From the NCBI RefSeq assembly GCF_011064285.1, contig NZ_CP049331.1, positions 1,302,001-1,366,000 on the forward strand: a stretch of DNA of 64,000 nt. Reading direction: 5' to 3'. The DNA comes from Vibrio ziniensis. Lineage in GTDB: Bacteria; Pseudomonadota; Gammaproteobacteria; Enterobacterales; Vibrionaceae. Shown here piece after piece: positions 37,616 to 45,646 of the stretch. Positions within the stretch are counted from its first letter, which is position 1; every line of letters starts with the position of its first letter. Under the pieces are notes generated by a model, which had not been told where the DNA came from, searched no databases, and saw only the letters and a list, made by a program, of their open reading frames with translations. The position numbers were made by a program, and so were the translations under genes.

Positions 37616-37837
37616 ATGGACATTGTGTTCTTTCAACCTTGCCAACCCGATTGGATATGCAAACCATTTCTAAGCGTGTTCTCATTGTTACTGATTGTTG
37701 GATTGGTTCTCTTTATTCGCATTGTTTATCGCGAATATCTAAAGATAAAGCGAGTTAAGAAGGTGCGACGTTTGCGCCGAGTTCATTATCGCGATAGAAA
37801 AGGCGGCAATAGTAGCCGCCCTAACAACGCAAAGTAA
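37616..37837 (+). CDS. Small single-helix membrane protein, unknown function
   Basis: A 73-residue protein with one hydrophobic helix (about 18-38, FLSVFSLLLIVGLVLFIRIV) followed by a strongly basic tail (KIKRVKKVRRLRRVHYRDRK). A very good Shine-Dalgarno (GAGGAGGT) precedes the ATG, and the gene follows rlmF after 50 bases. By the positive-inside rule the tail is cytoplasmic. I do not recognise a family. Confidence 0.6.
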   Translation: MDIVFFQPCQPDWICKPFLSVFSLLLIVGLVLFIRIVYREYLKIKRVKKVRRLRRVHYRDRKGGNSSRPNNAK

Positions 37838-37845
37838 TAACAACT

Positions 37846-38556
37846 TTATTGCTGTTTCAACAGTAATAAATATTTCTGCTCTAACTCAGAATTGCCTGTT
37901 CGTCTCTCCAAACTGGCTAGCAACAGCAAAGAGGCTTTCTTATACCCATAGCTCAGATGGAACTGCATTAGTCTCTCTCTAGCTTTAGATAATTCTCCTG
38001 AATCTATCTCAAGTTTCGATAGTTGTAAGATTGAGTGAAAACGCTGTGGATCATGGCCCACTGCTCGGCTGAAATACTGCCTAGCTCTATGTAAATCACC
38101 ATACTTGATGGCGCATAGTCCCGCATTTTCATAGCTTTCTGCAATCAAATAATAATTGGGTTGTGCTATGGCCTGATTAAAGTATTGATCCGCTTGGCGG
38201 AATTCCCCTTTTTTACAAAGAAACGCACCATAGTTATTAAGCACTTGACCGTTATCACTATGCTTATTTAGCGCGTTGTCATAAGAAACTTGAGCTTTCT
38301 CTGTTTCTCCAACCATATCGTAATAATGAGCGATAGCTAGCATGGCTCTATAGTGTTCAGGCGTGTACTGTAAAGCTTTTTCAAGATTTTCCTTTGCTTT
38401 AACCATATTACCAATTTTTAAATAGCCTAAGCCTAAAGTGATCCTAGATTCGGCTTTCTCGATAGGGTCACTATTAAGCTTAGGGCTATTTTCTTGTTCA
38501 TATGTTATGCAGCCTAACAAATAAAACGATAACAATATGATGAGTACAGATTTCAT
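37846..38556 (-). CDS. pilW: PilW/PilF-like TPR lipoprotein (type IV pilus biogenesis)
   Basis: A 236-residue outer-membrane lipoprotein. The signal peptide ends in the lipobox LLGC (Cys16). The rest is a series of tetratricopeptide repeats, e.g. KAKENLEKALQYTPEHYRAMLAIAHYY and QVLNNYGAFLCKKGEFRQADQYFNQAI, which is the PilW/PilF layout. PilW helps the PilQ secretin assemble in the outer membrane. In many gammaproteobacteria pilW lies beside rlmN and rodZ; here it is alone, convergent with the small membrane protein gene. A general TPR lipoprotein remains possible. Confidence 0.75.
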   Translation of the reverse strand: MKSVLIILLSFYLLGCITYEQENSPKLNSDPIEKAESRITLGLGYLKIGNMVKAKENLEKALQYTPEHYRAMLAIAHYYDMVGETEKAQVSYDNALNKHSDNGQVLNNYGAFLCKKGEFRQADQYFNQAIAQPNYYLIAESYENAGLCAIKYGDLHRARQYFSRAVGHDPQRFHSILQLSKLEIDSGELSKARERLMQFHLSYGYKKASLLLLASLERRTGNSELEQKYLLLLKQQ

Positions 38557-38680
38557 TTTCTTACTCTCTATGTTTTTGAAAGTATGATAATAAAATCAAA
38601 TGATTATCGAAGTTGAACAGAAAGCTTCTGCGACAGGTTTTGCATATTCACCGCTATTTTTATTATTCAAATAGGTGAAT

Positions 38681-38708
38681 AAAAAGCCCGCTTGTTATTT
38701 GCGGGCTT
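38681..38708 (-). terminator. Terminator after metA
   Basis: Eight-base stem AAGCCCGC (38684-38691) / GCGGGCTT (38701-38708) followed by TTTTT-ATT on the minus strand. Confidence 0.88.
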
Positions 38709-38735
38709 ATCGTCTTAGCTTAGATTCACTTCTTA

Positions 38736-39677
38736 CTAATCATCTTTAGTGAATTTGTCTTCACTGAAGTGTTCTAAATCAAACGGAGTTTGTTGGTAAA
38801 CGCAGTAGTTGAGCCAGTTGGAAAACAAAAGATGTCCGTGACTACGCCAGCTAGCTCTTGGCAGATTATCCGGATTATCATTTGGGTAGTAATTGACAGG
38901 AATCATAGGTTCCATTCCTTCCCCTAAATCGCGTACGTACTCATTGTGTAGAGTATTAGCGTCGTATTCAGGATGACCAGTGACAAACACATTACGTTTG
39001 TCTTTGGTTGATGCTAAATACACACCAGCTACGTCAGAGGTCGCAAGGATATCTAGGTCGGTATGCTCACCCAAATAATCGGCATCAAAATCTGCATAAC
39101 GAGAGTGAGGAGCCAAAAACGTATCATCGAACCCACGTAGAATAGGGTGGAATGGTTGATGGATATCGTGGTGGTATACGCCCGATAGCTTTTCTTTGCG
39201 TGTTCTTTTCGGCAGGTTATACAACAACTTCAAACCCGCTTGTGCAGCCCAACAGACATAAAGTGTTGATGTAACATGATGTTTTGCCCAAGTCATGATG
39301 GTTTGTAGATGATCCCAATAGGCTACATCTTCAAATTGAACTAACCCTAAAGGCGCACCCGTGATAATAAGACCATCGAAGTTACGATCTTTAATTTTAT
39401 CGAATTGGCGGTAGAAGGCATTAAGGTGTTCTTCAGGTGTATTTTTACTTGGACGATCATCGATGCGTAACAGCTCAATATCCAATTGAAGGGGCGAATT
39501 GGAGAGCAGACGTAAAAATTGAGTTTCAGTCTCAATTTTTTTCGGCATCAGATTCAAGATCAATATTTTTAATGGGCGGATTTCCTGCGTTGAGGCTCGG
39601 GACTCGGGCATCACGAAGATGTTCTCTTTGCGCAATACATCACTTGCAGGTAGTTGATCGGGGATCCTAATTGGCAC
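38736..39677 (-). CDS. metA: Homoserine O-succinyltransferase
   Basis: First committed step of methionine synthesis: acyl transfer to the hydroxyl of homoserine. The 313-residue protein has the catalytic Cys142 ([13 protein letters not shown]) and the His235/Glu237 pair (FVTGHPEYD). Position 111 is Gly ([12 protein letters not shown]); in this family Gly is associated with succinyl-CoA and Glu with acetyl-CoA, so I call it a succinyltransferase. Three tandem Met boxes upstream indicate MetJ repression. It has its own terminator. Confidence 0.96.
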   Translation of the reverse strand: MPIRIPDQLPASDVLRKENIFVMPESRASTQEIRPLKILILNLMPKKIETETQFLRLLSNSPLQLDIELLRIDDRPSKNTPEEHLNAFYRQFDKIKDRNFDGLIITGAPLGLVQFEDVAYWDHLQTIMTWAKHHVTSTLYVCWAAQAGLKLLYNLPKRTRKEKLSGVYHHDIHQPFHPILRGFDDTFLAPHSRYADFDADYLGEHTDLDILATSDVAGVYLASTKDKRNVFVTGHPEYDANTLHNEYVRDLGEGMEPMIPVNYYPNDNPDNLPRASWRSHGHLLFSNWLNYCVYQQTPFDLEHFSEDKFTKDD

Positions 39678-39702
39678 AGCTTTCTCCCTTAGCTAACATT
39701 TT

Positions 39703-39726
39703 GGACGTCTATACATCTAGACTTAT
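39703..39726. promoter_or_regulatory. MetJ operator (three tandem Met boxes)
   Basis: Consecutive 8-mers GGACGTCT, ATACATCT and AGACTTAT match the AGACGTCT Met box in 7, 6 and 6 positions. They lie 26-49 bp before metA, so S-adenosylmethionine-bound MetJ should repress the gene. Confidence 0.8.
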
Positions 39727-39838
39727 AGCTTAACTATGCACAGATGTCGATAGCAAAATGCAGACAAACCAAAATTAAGTTAATATTCGCGTCCTACATG
39801 GTCATTTCATCATTTTATATCTTACAACTGGGTTCCTA

Positions 39839-40210
39839 ATGCTGACTCTCACTCTTATCCGTGGTTTGCCAGGCTCTGGTAAATCAACTTTAGCAAAAAC
39901 ACTCAACGGCGTGCATTTGGAGGCGGATATGTATTTTGTGAATGAGCAGGGGGAATATCTGTATCGTCCTGAAGCGATTGGAGAGGCTCACCAATGGTGT
40001 CAGAGCCAGGCAGATTATTGGCTGCATCAGAGGGAAAATGTTGTTGTTTCAAACACTTTTGTAAAACTCTGGGAAATGAGTGCGTACAAGAAGTTAGCTA
40101 AAAAATACAAAGCCAAGCTTAAGATTATTGTTTGTCGCGAATCCTATGGAAATATCCACGGAGTAGGGGAAGATGTCATTGAGAGAATGAGAAAAGACTG
40201 GCAAGAATAA
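39839..40210 (+). CDS. P-loop kinase/ATPase (AAA_33 type)
   Basis: A 123-residue protein with a perfect Walker A (IRGLPGSGKSTLAKTL) near the N-terminus and a VVVSNTFVKLWEM segment typical of small polynucleotide-kinase-like or N4BP2-like P-loop proteins. It is shorter than most kinases and ends soon after IIVCRESYGNIHGVGEDVIERM. The substrate is unknown. It is divergent from metA and convergent with the efflux operon. Confidence 0.75.
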   Translation: MLTLTLIRGLPGSGKSTLAKTLNGVHLEADMYFVNEQGEYLYRPEAIGEAHQWCQSQADYWLHQRENVVVSNTFVKLWEMSAYKKLAKKYKAKLKIIVCRESYGNIHGVGEDVIERMRKDWQE

Positions 40211-40230
40211 AACAACCTGCCATCTCTTTC

Positions 40231-41379
40231 TTATTTCGCCTTAATAACGTCAGGGCGCAGTGTTTTTCTATGTTGCCACCAAGCCAAAAACAGCCAGACC
40301 AAAACCTGTCCCCACAATAAAGTCCACTGTGGTGCGATCTGCCGCCACTCAGCACTCATTTGATTCAGTGCTAAGAAACCTTGTATCGCTGGAGTACTTG
40401 GAAAAAGTTTTGAAGCCCACACGATTGGTTGAGGTAAGGCTTCTATCGGCCATATAAAACCGGCAGAAAAAATTAAAGGCATTGAACTTAGCAATACTAC
40501 TAACGTTACCAGTTCCCTCCTTGGTGTGATTGAACCAAGCCAAATCCCGATAAAGCAAGAAGAAAGCAAAAACGGTAGTAGGAGCATCAGCAGTTCTGTT
40601 GCATGAGCAAGTGTGTTTACGCCATGCAAGCTAAAGCTAGCGCCGAAGTAATACATACTTAGCAGATAGTAAATTGGGACGATTACAACGCTTCTTAACG
40701 CAATGAGCTTCAGACTCGAAAGTTGGCTCCAGTATCCATGACCATGCTTTTGTGTTCCTACCATCATGCCTGAAGCAATCAGCATTGTTTGTTGCAGTAT
40801 GAGTACGAACACAGCAGGGACAACGTAATCAACATAACCCATTCGAGCATTGAATGTAGGCTTGAGGTTTTGCCCTGTTGGGGAGTAATGTTTTGACGCA
40901 AGAGAAAGTGGTTCTCCATCAACCAACAGGCGAGCAACCTTGGTTTTTGCTGCTATTGTGCCTCCCGCCTGAGCCAATCCCTCAACTAACGTTCCGTAAA
41001 CTAAGAAGTAAGATGCATCGCCAGCATAGGCGAGTGAAGTACTTTTCTCTAGCATTAAGTCTTTATAGAAATGTTCAGGAATGACCAGAATGCCACTGAC
41101 GTCTTTGTTTAAAAAGGCTTTCTTCGCTTCTTCAATCGTGGAATTTCGCTGTACCACTTGAACTTGAGGAGTGGCATCAACCATACGTTCTAATTGAAAA
41201 CTAGCTTGGCTCTTATCCAAGTTCACGATGGTGAGAGTTTGTTCTCTAGGTGTTTGCTGACTGTAAGGAAGTGGGTACAGAAATGAATAGAATACAACAC
41301 CGCCAAACACAGTGAGAACGACTACGGGGTTAGTGAACAGTGCTTTTACTTCAGCTTTAATTAATTTAAACCAGCTCAT
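40231..41379 (-). CDS. ABC-2 type permease of an efflux operon (second permease)
   Basis: A 382-residue inner-membrane protein with one N-terminal helix, a large periplasmic domain and five C-terminal helices, the ABC-2 (YhhJ/YbhR-like) layout. DYVVPAVFVLILQQTMLIASGMMVG and SSMPLIFSAGFIWPIEALP are typical. ATG 41379 has GAGG seven bases upstream and overlaps the previous gene by 14 bases; the GTG two codons earlier is less likely. It is last in the operon. The operon lacks any ATPase gene. Confidence 0.85.
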   Translation of the reverse strand: MSWFKLIKAEVKALFTNPVVVLTVFGGVVFYSFLYPLPYSQQTPREQTLTIVNLDKSQASFQLERMVDATPQVQVVQRNSTIEEAKKAFLNKDVSGILVIPEHFYKDLMLEKSTSLAYAGDASYFLVYGTLVEGLAQAGGTIAAKTKVARLLVDGEPLSLASKHYSPTGQNLKPTFNARMGYVDYVVPAVFVLILQQTMLIASGMMVGTQKHGHGYWSQLSSLKLIALRSVVIVPIYYLLSMYYFGASFSLHGVNTLAHATELLMLLLPFLLSSCFIGIWLGSITPRRELVTLVVLLSSMPLIFSAGFIWPIEALPQPIVWASKLFPSTPAIQGFLALNQMSAEWRQIAPQWTLLWGQVLVWLFLAWWQHRKTLRPDVIKAK

Positions 41380-42562
41380 GAGCACACCTCTTTTTTAAGT
41401 CAGCTTGCAGGTGTTTTTTAAGTAGCAGTAAAGTTAACCCAAATGGCACTAGATAGCCCAACATTGGCCATAAAGACGCAAGTGAATGATATGCGTCAAA
41501 CCCGTAACTGGCTTGGCTTACCTGAACATCAATATAGTGACTCACCGGAAGTAAACTGCGCCAAATTTGAGCCAATAGACCCATGTCGCTAGTTGGAAAC
41601 GTAATACCCATAAACGCAAAACTGGGCGCAGTGTAAGCCGCGGCAAAGCTCATTGCTCTCGCTGGATCGAGTGAAATAAAGAAAAACAGTGAGCCCATAA
41701 TCATACAGGCGATGACGGTAAACCATTGAGCAATGAGTATCGTTGATATTTGACCGTGGAGCGGCCAGTCTAACCCATGATAAAACCAAGTGAGAAACAC
41801 TGCTCCCTGAAGCACAAACACTAAAGAATAAGGGGCTAGTGTTGCTACTAATCGAGAGAGAGGATTAGTTTTTGCCCAAATCGCTAATCCATAAGTTCTG
41901 TGATTAGCCGTTAATATCATAATGGTGGTGACCACCATAGCGATTTGCCATATGGCAGGCACAACGGCAGAAACTAGAAATTGAGCGTAGTTTGTATTCT
42001 TATTAAATAATGGTGTTATTTGCGTTCGTATCGGCAACACATGGCTCATTGCACCAAGTGTGGTTTGCTGGCCTTTGGCGAGCGTCTTCACTACTTCGAT
42101 TTGCGCATTAAAAGTGGATTGAGCTTGCACAACTGCTGAGTTGATTAACCTTCCCACCAATATCATTTGGCTGTTAAAGAAGGTTGTTATCTGCGGTTGA
42201 TCTCCTCGATAAATCGATTTGTCGAACTGACGTGGAATAACCACGTAAGCATATATCTCAGTAGCTTTTAAATCCTCGCTAGCTTGTGCAACGTTTGTAT
42301 AACTGCGAATGACGGAGAGGGTAGATGTCGCATCAAGCTCTCTGGTCAGTTGACGAGAAAGACGGCTATTCGATAAGTCCACCACGCCCACGGGTAGATC
42401 GCGAACAATAGCTTGCGAAAATATCCACCAGATTGTTACGGCTAGTGCAATAGGAATCCAAGTTAGGCATGAGAGCAGCCATCGATCTCTCCGGAGTAAT
42501 TGCCATTGGGATTCGATAGCTGGTGAAGCGGTAGACGTTGAAACCACGGGGTGTTCCATCAT
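41366..42562 (-). CDS. ABC-2 type permease of an efflux operon (first permease)
   Basis: A 398-residue paralogue of the downstream permease with the same layout: a helix near 30-50, a periplasmic domain of about 150 residues and a C-terminal bundle ending AAAYTAPSFAFMGITFPTSDMG. It overlaps the HlyD-like gene by one base. The two permeases probably form a heterodimer that hands a substrate to the HlyD/TolC conduit. Energy source and substrate cannot be read from the operon. Confidence 0.85.
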   Translation of the reverse strand: MMEHPVVSTSTASPAIESQWQLLRRDRWLLSCLTWIPIALAVTIWWIFSQAIVRDLPVGVVDLSNSRLSRQLTRELDATSTLSVIRSYTNVAQASEDLKATEIYAYVVIPRQFDKSIYRGDQPQITTFFNSQMILVGRLINSAVVQAQSTFNAQIEVVKTLAKGQQTTLGAMSHVLPIRTQITPLFNKNTNYAQFLVSAVVPAIWQIAMVVTTIMILTANHRTYGLAIWAKTNPLSRLVATLAPYSLVFVLQGAVFLTWFYHGLDWPLHGQISTILIAQWFTVIACMIMGSLFFFISLDPARAMSFAAAYTAPSFAFMGITFPTSDMGLLAQIWRSLLPVSHYIDVQVSQASYGFDAYHSLASLWPMLGYLVPFGLTLLLLKKHLQADLKKRCAHELV

Positions 42563-43536
42563 TAAAGTTCTACCACCACGCTCATACCCATACGTAAACC
42601 TTCGATAGGTCCTACAGGGCGAGCCTCCACTTCAAAAGTGCGTAGGTCGAAACCTTGTGTTGCATCAGTAGAACGCCAAGTCGCAAAATCGCCCATTACC
42701 GCAATATGGGTAACTTTAAATGGCAATGTTTTGTTTAGAGCCGGTACATAAGCATTAAACTGTGTATCTTTCGGAAAATGACTGAGCAAGTCTTCACGAA
42801 CGTTAAGAACGGCCCATGAATCCTGTGTATCAACAACAGTGACCACAGGAAATCCCTGCGGCGCGAGTTCACCGCTTTGCATTAGTACTTGCGCGACTTC
42901 GCCGTTAAACCAGCTAGAAATCTGGGTATCCGCAGCATAAGCTTCAACTTCGGCAACCGCACCTTCTGCCATGCGAACTTTCTCTGCCGCCGCTTGTTTG
43001 GTTTCTTCGCGAGCGCCTTCTTGTGCCATGTTATACATCTGCAACGCTGAACTTTCAGTGTATTTTGCGGCTTGCCATTGCGTTAACGCTTCATCTTTTT
43101 TCTGCTCAGCAAGCACACCGTCTTTATATAAGTTATTGACACGTAGATACGTTTTCTCAGCTAATTGAGACGCTGCACGAGCTTTCAACCATTGATCTTT
43201 CGCTGCTTGAATTTGTTGCTCTCGAGCTCCATTTTCTGCCTCTTTCGCGAGTGCGCCAGCGGCTTTTTTGCCAGCAATAGCTTGGTCAAGTTTGGCTTCA
43301 ATTTCTGGACTGTGAATGGTGAAAATAAGTTGTCCTTTTTCGACCATATCTCCCTTGCGTACATACACTTGATCAATGCGTCCCGGCACTTTTGAAGAAA
43401 TACTGTATTGTTGCGACTCAATTTGACCCTGCAAATGAATAGGCTTAGGTTGATACGCTTTATAAAAGCCATAACCGATCCATGACACTACCGCTAGGGC
43501 AGAAATAGCAACCAAAGTCGTTTTTACAGCTTTCAT
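42562..43536 (-). CDS. HlyD-family periplasmic adaptor (membrane fusion protein)
   Basis: A 324-residue protein with an N-terminal membrane anchor (TTLVAISALAVVSWIGYGFY). A split biotinyl-lipoyl domain (IDQVYVRKGDMVEKGQLIFTIHSPE and WFNGEVAQVLMQSGELAPQGFPVV) flanks a long alpha-hairpin (about 80-195), with a beta-barrel after it. It bridges the ABC-2 permeases and the TolC-like channel. It resembles the YbhG/YhiI group. Its start overlaps the end of the TolC-like gene (ATGA). Confidence 0.9.
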   Translation of the reverse strand: MKAVKTTLVAISALAVVSWIGYGFYKAYQPKPIHLQGQIESQQYSISSKVPGRIDQVYVRKGDMVEKGQLIFTIHSPEIEAKLDQAIAGKKAAGALAKEAENGAREQQIQAAKDQWLKARAASQLAEKTYLRVNNLYKDGVLAEQKKDEALTQWQAAKYTESSALQMYNMAQEGAREETKQAAAEKVRMAEGAVAEVEAYAADTQISSWFNGEVAQVLMQSGELAPQGFPVVTVVDTQDSWAVLNVREDLLSHFPKDTQFNAYVPALNKTLPFKVTHIAVMGDFATWRSTDATQGFDLRTFEVEARPVGPIEGLRMGMSVVVEL

Positions 43537-44951
43537 GATGGATCCTTTTCATTCGAAATGGGCTGATTGTTTGAGGTAGTCAGAGGAATTGACGACTTTT
43601 TATAAGTGTCAAAAGTATCCATCTCACTGGTAAGCGCAAGCAATTTATTTAGTGAGATTAAGTAGTTGAAGCTAGCGACATATTGCTGTGTTTTAATACT
43701 TGCCAAGTAAAGTTCAGCATCGACGACCTCAACAGAGGTGGCTAGGCCTTGAGCGAATGCTTTCTGACGTAGTCTAAGATTCTCTTGAGCAAGATTAAGA
43801 CTAGAATTGAGTCCAGTCACTTCTTCAAGCGCTTGCTCAGCTTCGAGGTAGGTTTTCTTTACTAGCACTTGTAAGTCTTGCCTTGCTTGCGCCTTTAAGA
43901 ATTTTACCTGAGAAACCGCACTTTGTGCCGCTTTCATCTGATCACTACGTCCGGTGTTTTCCAGCAAAGGAACACTAACCCCAATACCAACCAACCAATC
44001 TGGTGTCATTTGGCTAGCCAATGAGTCATCTTCATAAATATTGTAATCGCCATAAAGATAGACTTCGGGGTAGTACTTGCCTTTCTCTGCACTAATTAAA
44101 CTACTGGCTTGTTTTTCCTTGGCGTCAAGCAAATCCAGCCCTGGATAGGTGTTTAGAGTTTGCTCAATAAAGGCATTCATAGGAGGAAGGTTTTGGTTGA
44201 TAAATAGCACACCGTCTGGTTCAACGAGTGTTGTTTGTCCTAGAATTTCGGTTAGTGCACTCTGAGCAATATCAAGATCTTTCTGAGCTTTTTTGCGTTC
44301 AACGGTCGCTTTATCTAGTGACGCATCAGCTTGCAGCCTTTCAACATGCGCAATTTGCCCTTGTTGTTCCAACTTGAGTGCGTTATCTCTATGTTTGGTT
44401 AATCCTGTTTCAACAGAAGAGCGAGTCTCCAAGACTTGCTGAGCTAATATGACACTGAAATAGTATTTGGCTAAGTCTTCGTAGCGTGCTTGAGTTTCCA
44501 TCGCAAGTTGACTTTGTGCTTCTTCTTTTTGTCCATCGGCTGCATTTTGAGCTGCGGAAATTCGTCCACCGGTAAATATTGGCCAAACAGCTCGGATTGA
44601 TGAGCTGAATATGTCTCTTTCAGTAATCGTTGAAGTTAATGAGCTTAGAGAGCTGAGTGCAGCGGGTAAAGCGACTGATTGCCCCGTACTTTCCATTATT
44701 TGCTGACCAGAAAGGGTGACGTCTTTGTCTAAGTGCGTGTAGTTCGCAGAAATACTGATAGATGGTAAGTTGAGGCTACCTTTAGAATTAGTTAGATGTT
44801 CATAACGCTCTACATTGGCACGTTCTGCGGCTAGGGAATTATTGTTCTGTTGGAGTATTTCCCAAGCTTGTTGAAACGAAATTGGCGCAGAATAAGCAGT
44901 TTGAATACCAAGCAAAGAGCATATAAAAAGAACGACTTTTTTTGTCTTCAT
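43533..44951 (-). CDS. TolC-family outer-membrane channel of the efflux operon
   Basis: A 472-residue outer-membrane efflux protein with a signal peptide ending AYS-APIS and two OEP repeats (FQQAWEILQQNNNSLAAERANVERYE in the first; LVKKTYLEAEQALEEV...FAQGLATSVEVVDAELYLAS in the second). It is first in the operon TolC-HlyD-permease-permease. A 28-bp perfect palindrome 20 bp upstream of its start probably controls the whole operon. It is a different subgroup from the TolC-like protein at 26-27 kb. Confidence 0.9.
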   Translation of the reverse strand: MKTKKVVLFICSLLGIQTAYSAPISFQQAWEILQQNNNSLAAERANVERYEHLTNSKGSLNLPSISISANYTHLDKDVTLSGQQIMESTGQSVALPAALSSLSSLTSTITERDIFSSSIRAVWPIFTGGRISAAQNAADGQKEEAQSQLAMETQARYEDLAKYYFSVILAQQVLETRSSVETGLTKHRDNALKLEQQGQIAHVERLQADASLDKATVERKKAQKDLDIAQSALTEILGQTTLVEPDGVLFINQNLPPMNAFIEQTLNTYPGLDLLDAKEKQASSLISAEKGKYYPEVYLYGDYNIYEDDSLASQMTPDWLVGIGVSVPLLENTGRSDQMKAAQSAVSQVKFLKAQARQDLQVLVKKTYLEAEQALEEVTGLNSSLNLAQENLRLRQKAFAQGLATSVEVVDAELYLASIKTQQYVASFNYLISLNKLLALTSEMDTFDTYKKSSIPLTTSNNQPISNEKDPS

Positions 44952-44970
44952 TTTTAGCTCAGTTATAAAT

Positions 44971-44998
44971 AATAATTAGAGCATATGCTCTAATTATT
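44971..44998. promoter_or_regulatory. 28-bp perfect palindrome, candidate operator of the efflux operon
   Basis: The half-site AATAATTAGAGCAT is followed directly by its exact reverse complement. The core AGAGCATATGCTCT is of a size and symmetry used by MarR- or TetR-type dimers. It lies 20-47 bp before the TolC-like gene. No regulator gene of either type is adjacent, so the controlling protein is encoded elsewhere. Confidence 0.6.
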
Positions 44999-45078
44999 TG
45001 TGTGTTAAGTCAATGAGTTTTAGAAAGCTCTGTATTCTAGTAAGAATAGCTGTTTCTTAGAAAACCAAACAGCGATTG

Positions 45079-45312
45079 TCAGAAATGATAGTCAGAAGGA
45101 CAAAAATAATCGGCACGCCAAACCAATTTTTTGGTGCTTTGCATGGTACTAAGTAATTCTCTACCAGACATTTGTGGGAAGGATAGAAGAACTAACATCT
45201 CTTCCACGCATTCATCATCTGGGTCATACGCTCTTACATGTGTAAATGTTGAACACAGCTGTTCAGATAACATATCTTTAGAAAGACAAATCCCTAAGTC
45301 GTCCCGTTCCAT
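45079..45312 (-). CDS. Hypothetical 77-residue protein
   Basis: A small acidic protein starting MERDDLGICLSKDMLSEQLC, with three Cys in 77 residues (Cys9, Cys20, Cys35) and a fourth near the end (YFCPSDYHF). GGGGT seven bases before the ATG is a fair ribosome binding site. The composition is protein-like, but I recognise no family and no neighbour points to a role. It may be spurious. Confidence 0.4.
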   Translation of the reverse strand: MERDDLGICLSKDMLSEQLCSTFTHVRAYDPDDECVEEMLVLLSFPQMSGRELLSTMQSTKKLVWRADYFCPSDYHF

Positions 45313-45646
45313 AAATTACCCCGTAAAATTTTAGTCGTACTTCCGAAAACGCATTCGTCAAAAATAATCCACATACAACTTTGCTAGCTAATAATTACGC
45401 ATATTTGTCTATTAATTATACAGCCCGTTTTTTGACTCTGTCGAAGTAAAGCGTCCCTACACTTTGTGACTTCTGCCAAATTTAGGGGATGTAATTAAAC
45501 TTTTTTACTAGCTCTTCAGGGGTAATTATTCATTCTATCTTGTTACAAATAGATTCCGTTTTTTATTGCGATAAGTTGTTCACACTATACGCTACCTGTT
45601 TAGCGGTTATGTTAATTAAGTGTTACTTTCAACATGGAGGTGAGAC
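45313..45646. other. 334-bp divergent intergenic region
   Basis: AT-rich DNA between the small hypothetical gene and the sensor kinase gene. It must hold the kinase promoter. I see no RNA, clear operator or repeat in it. Confidence 0.4.
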
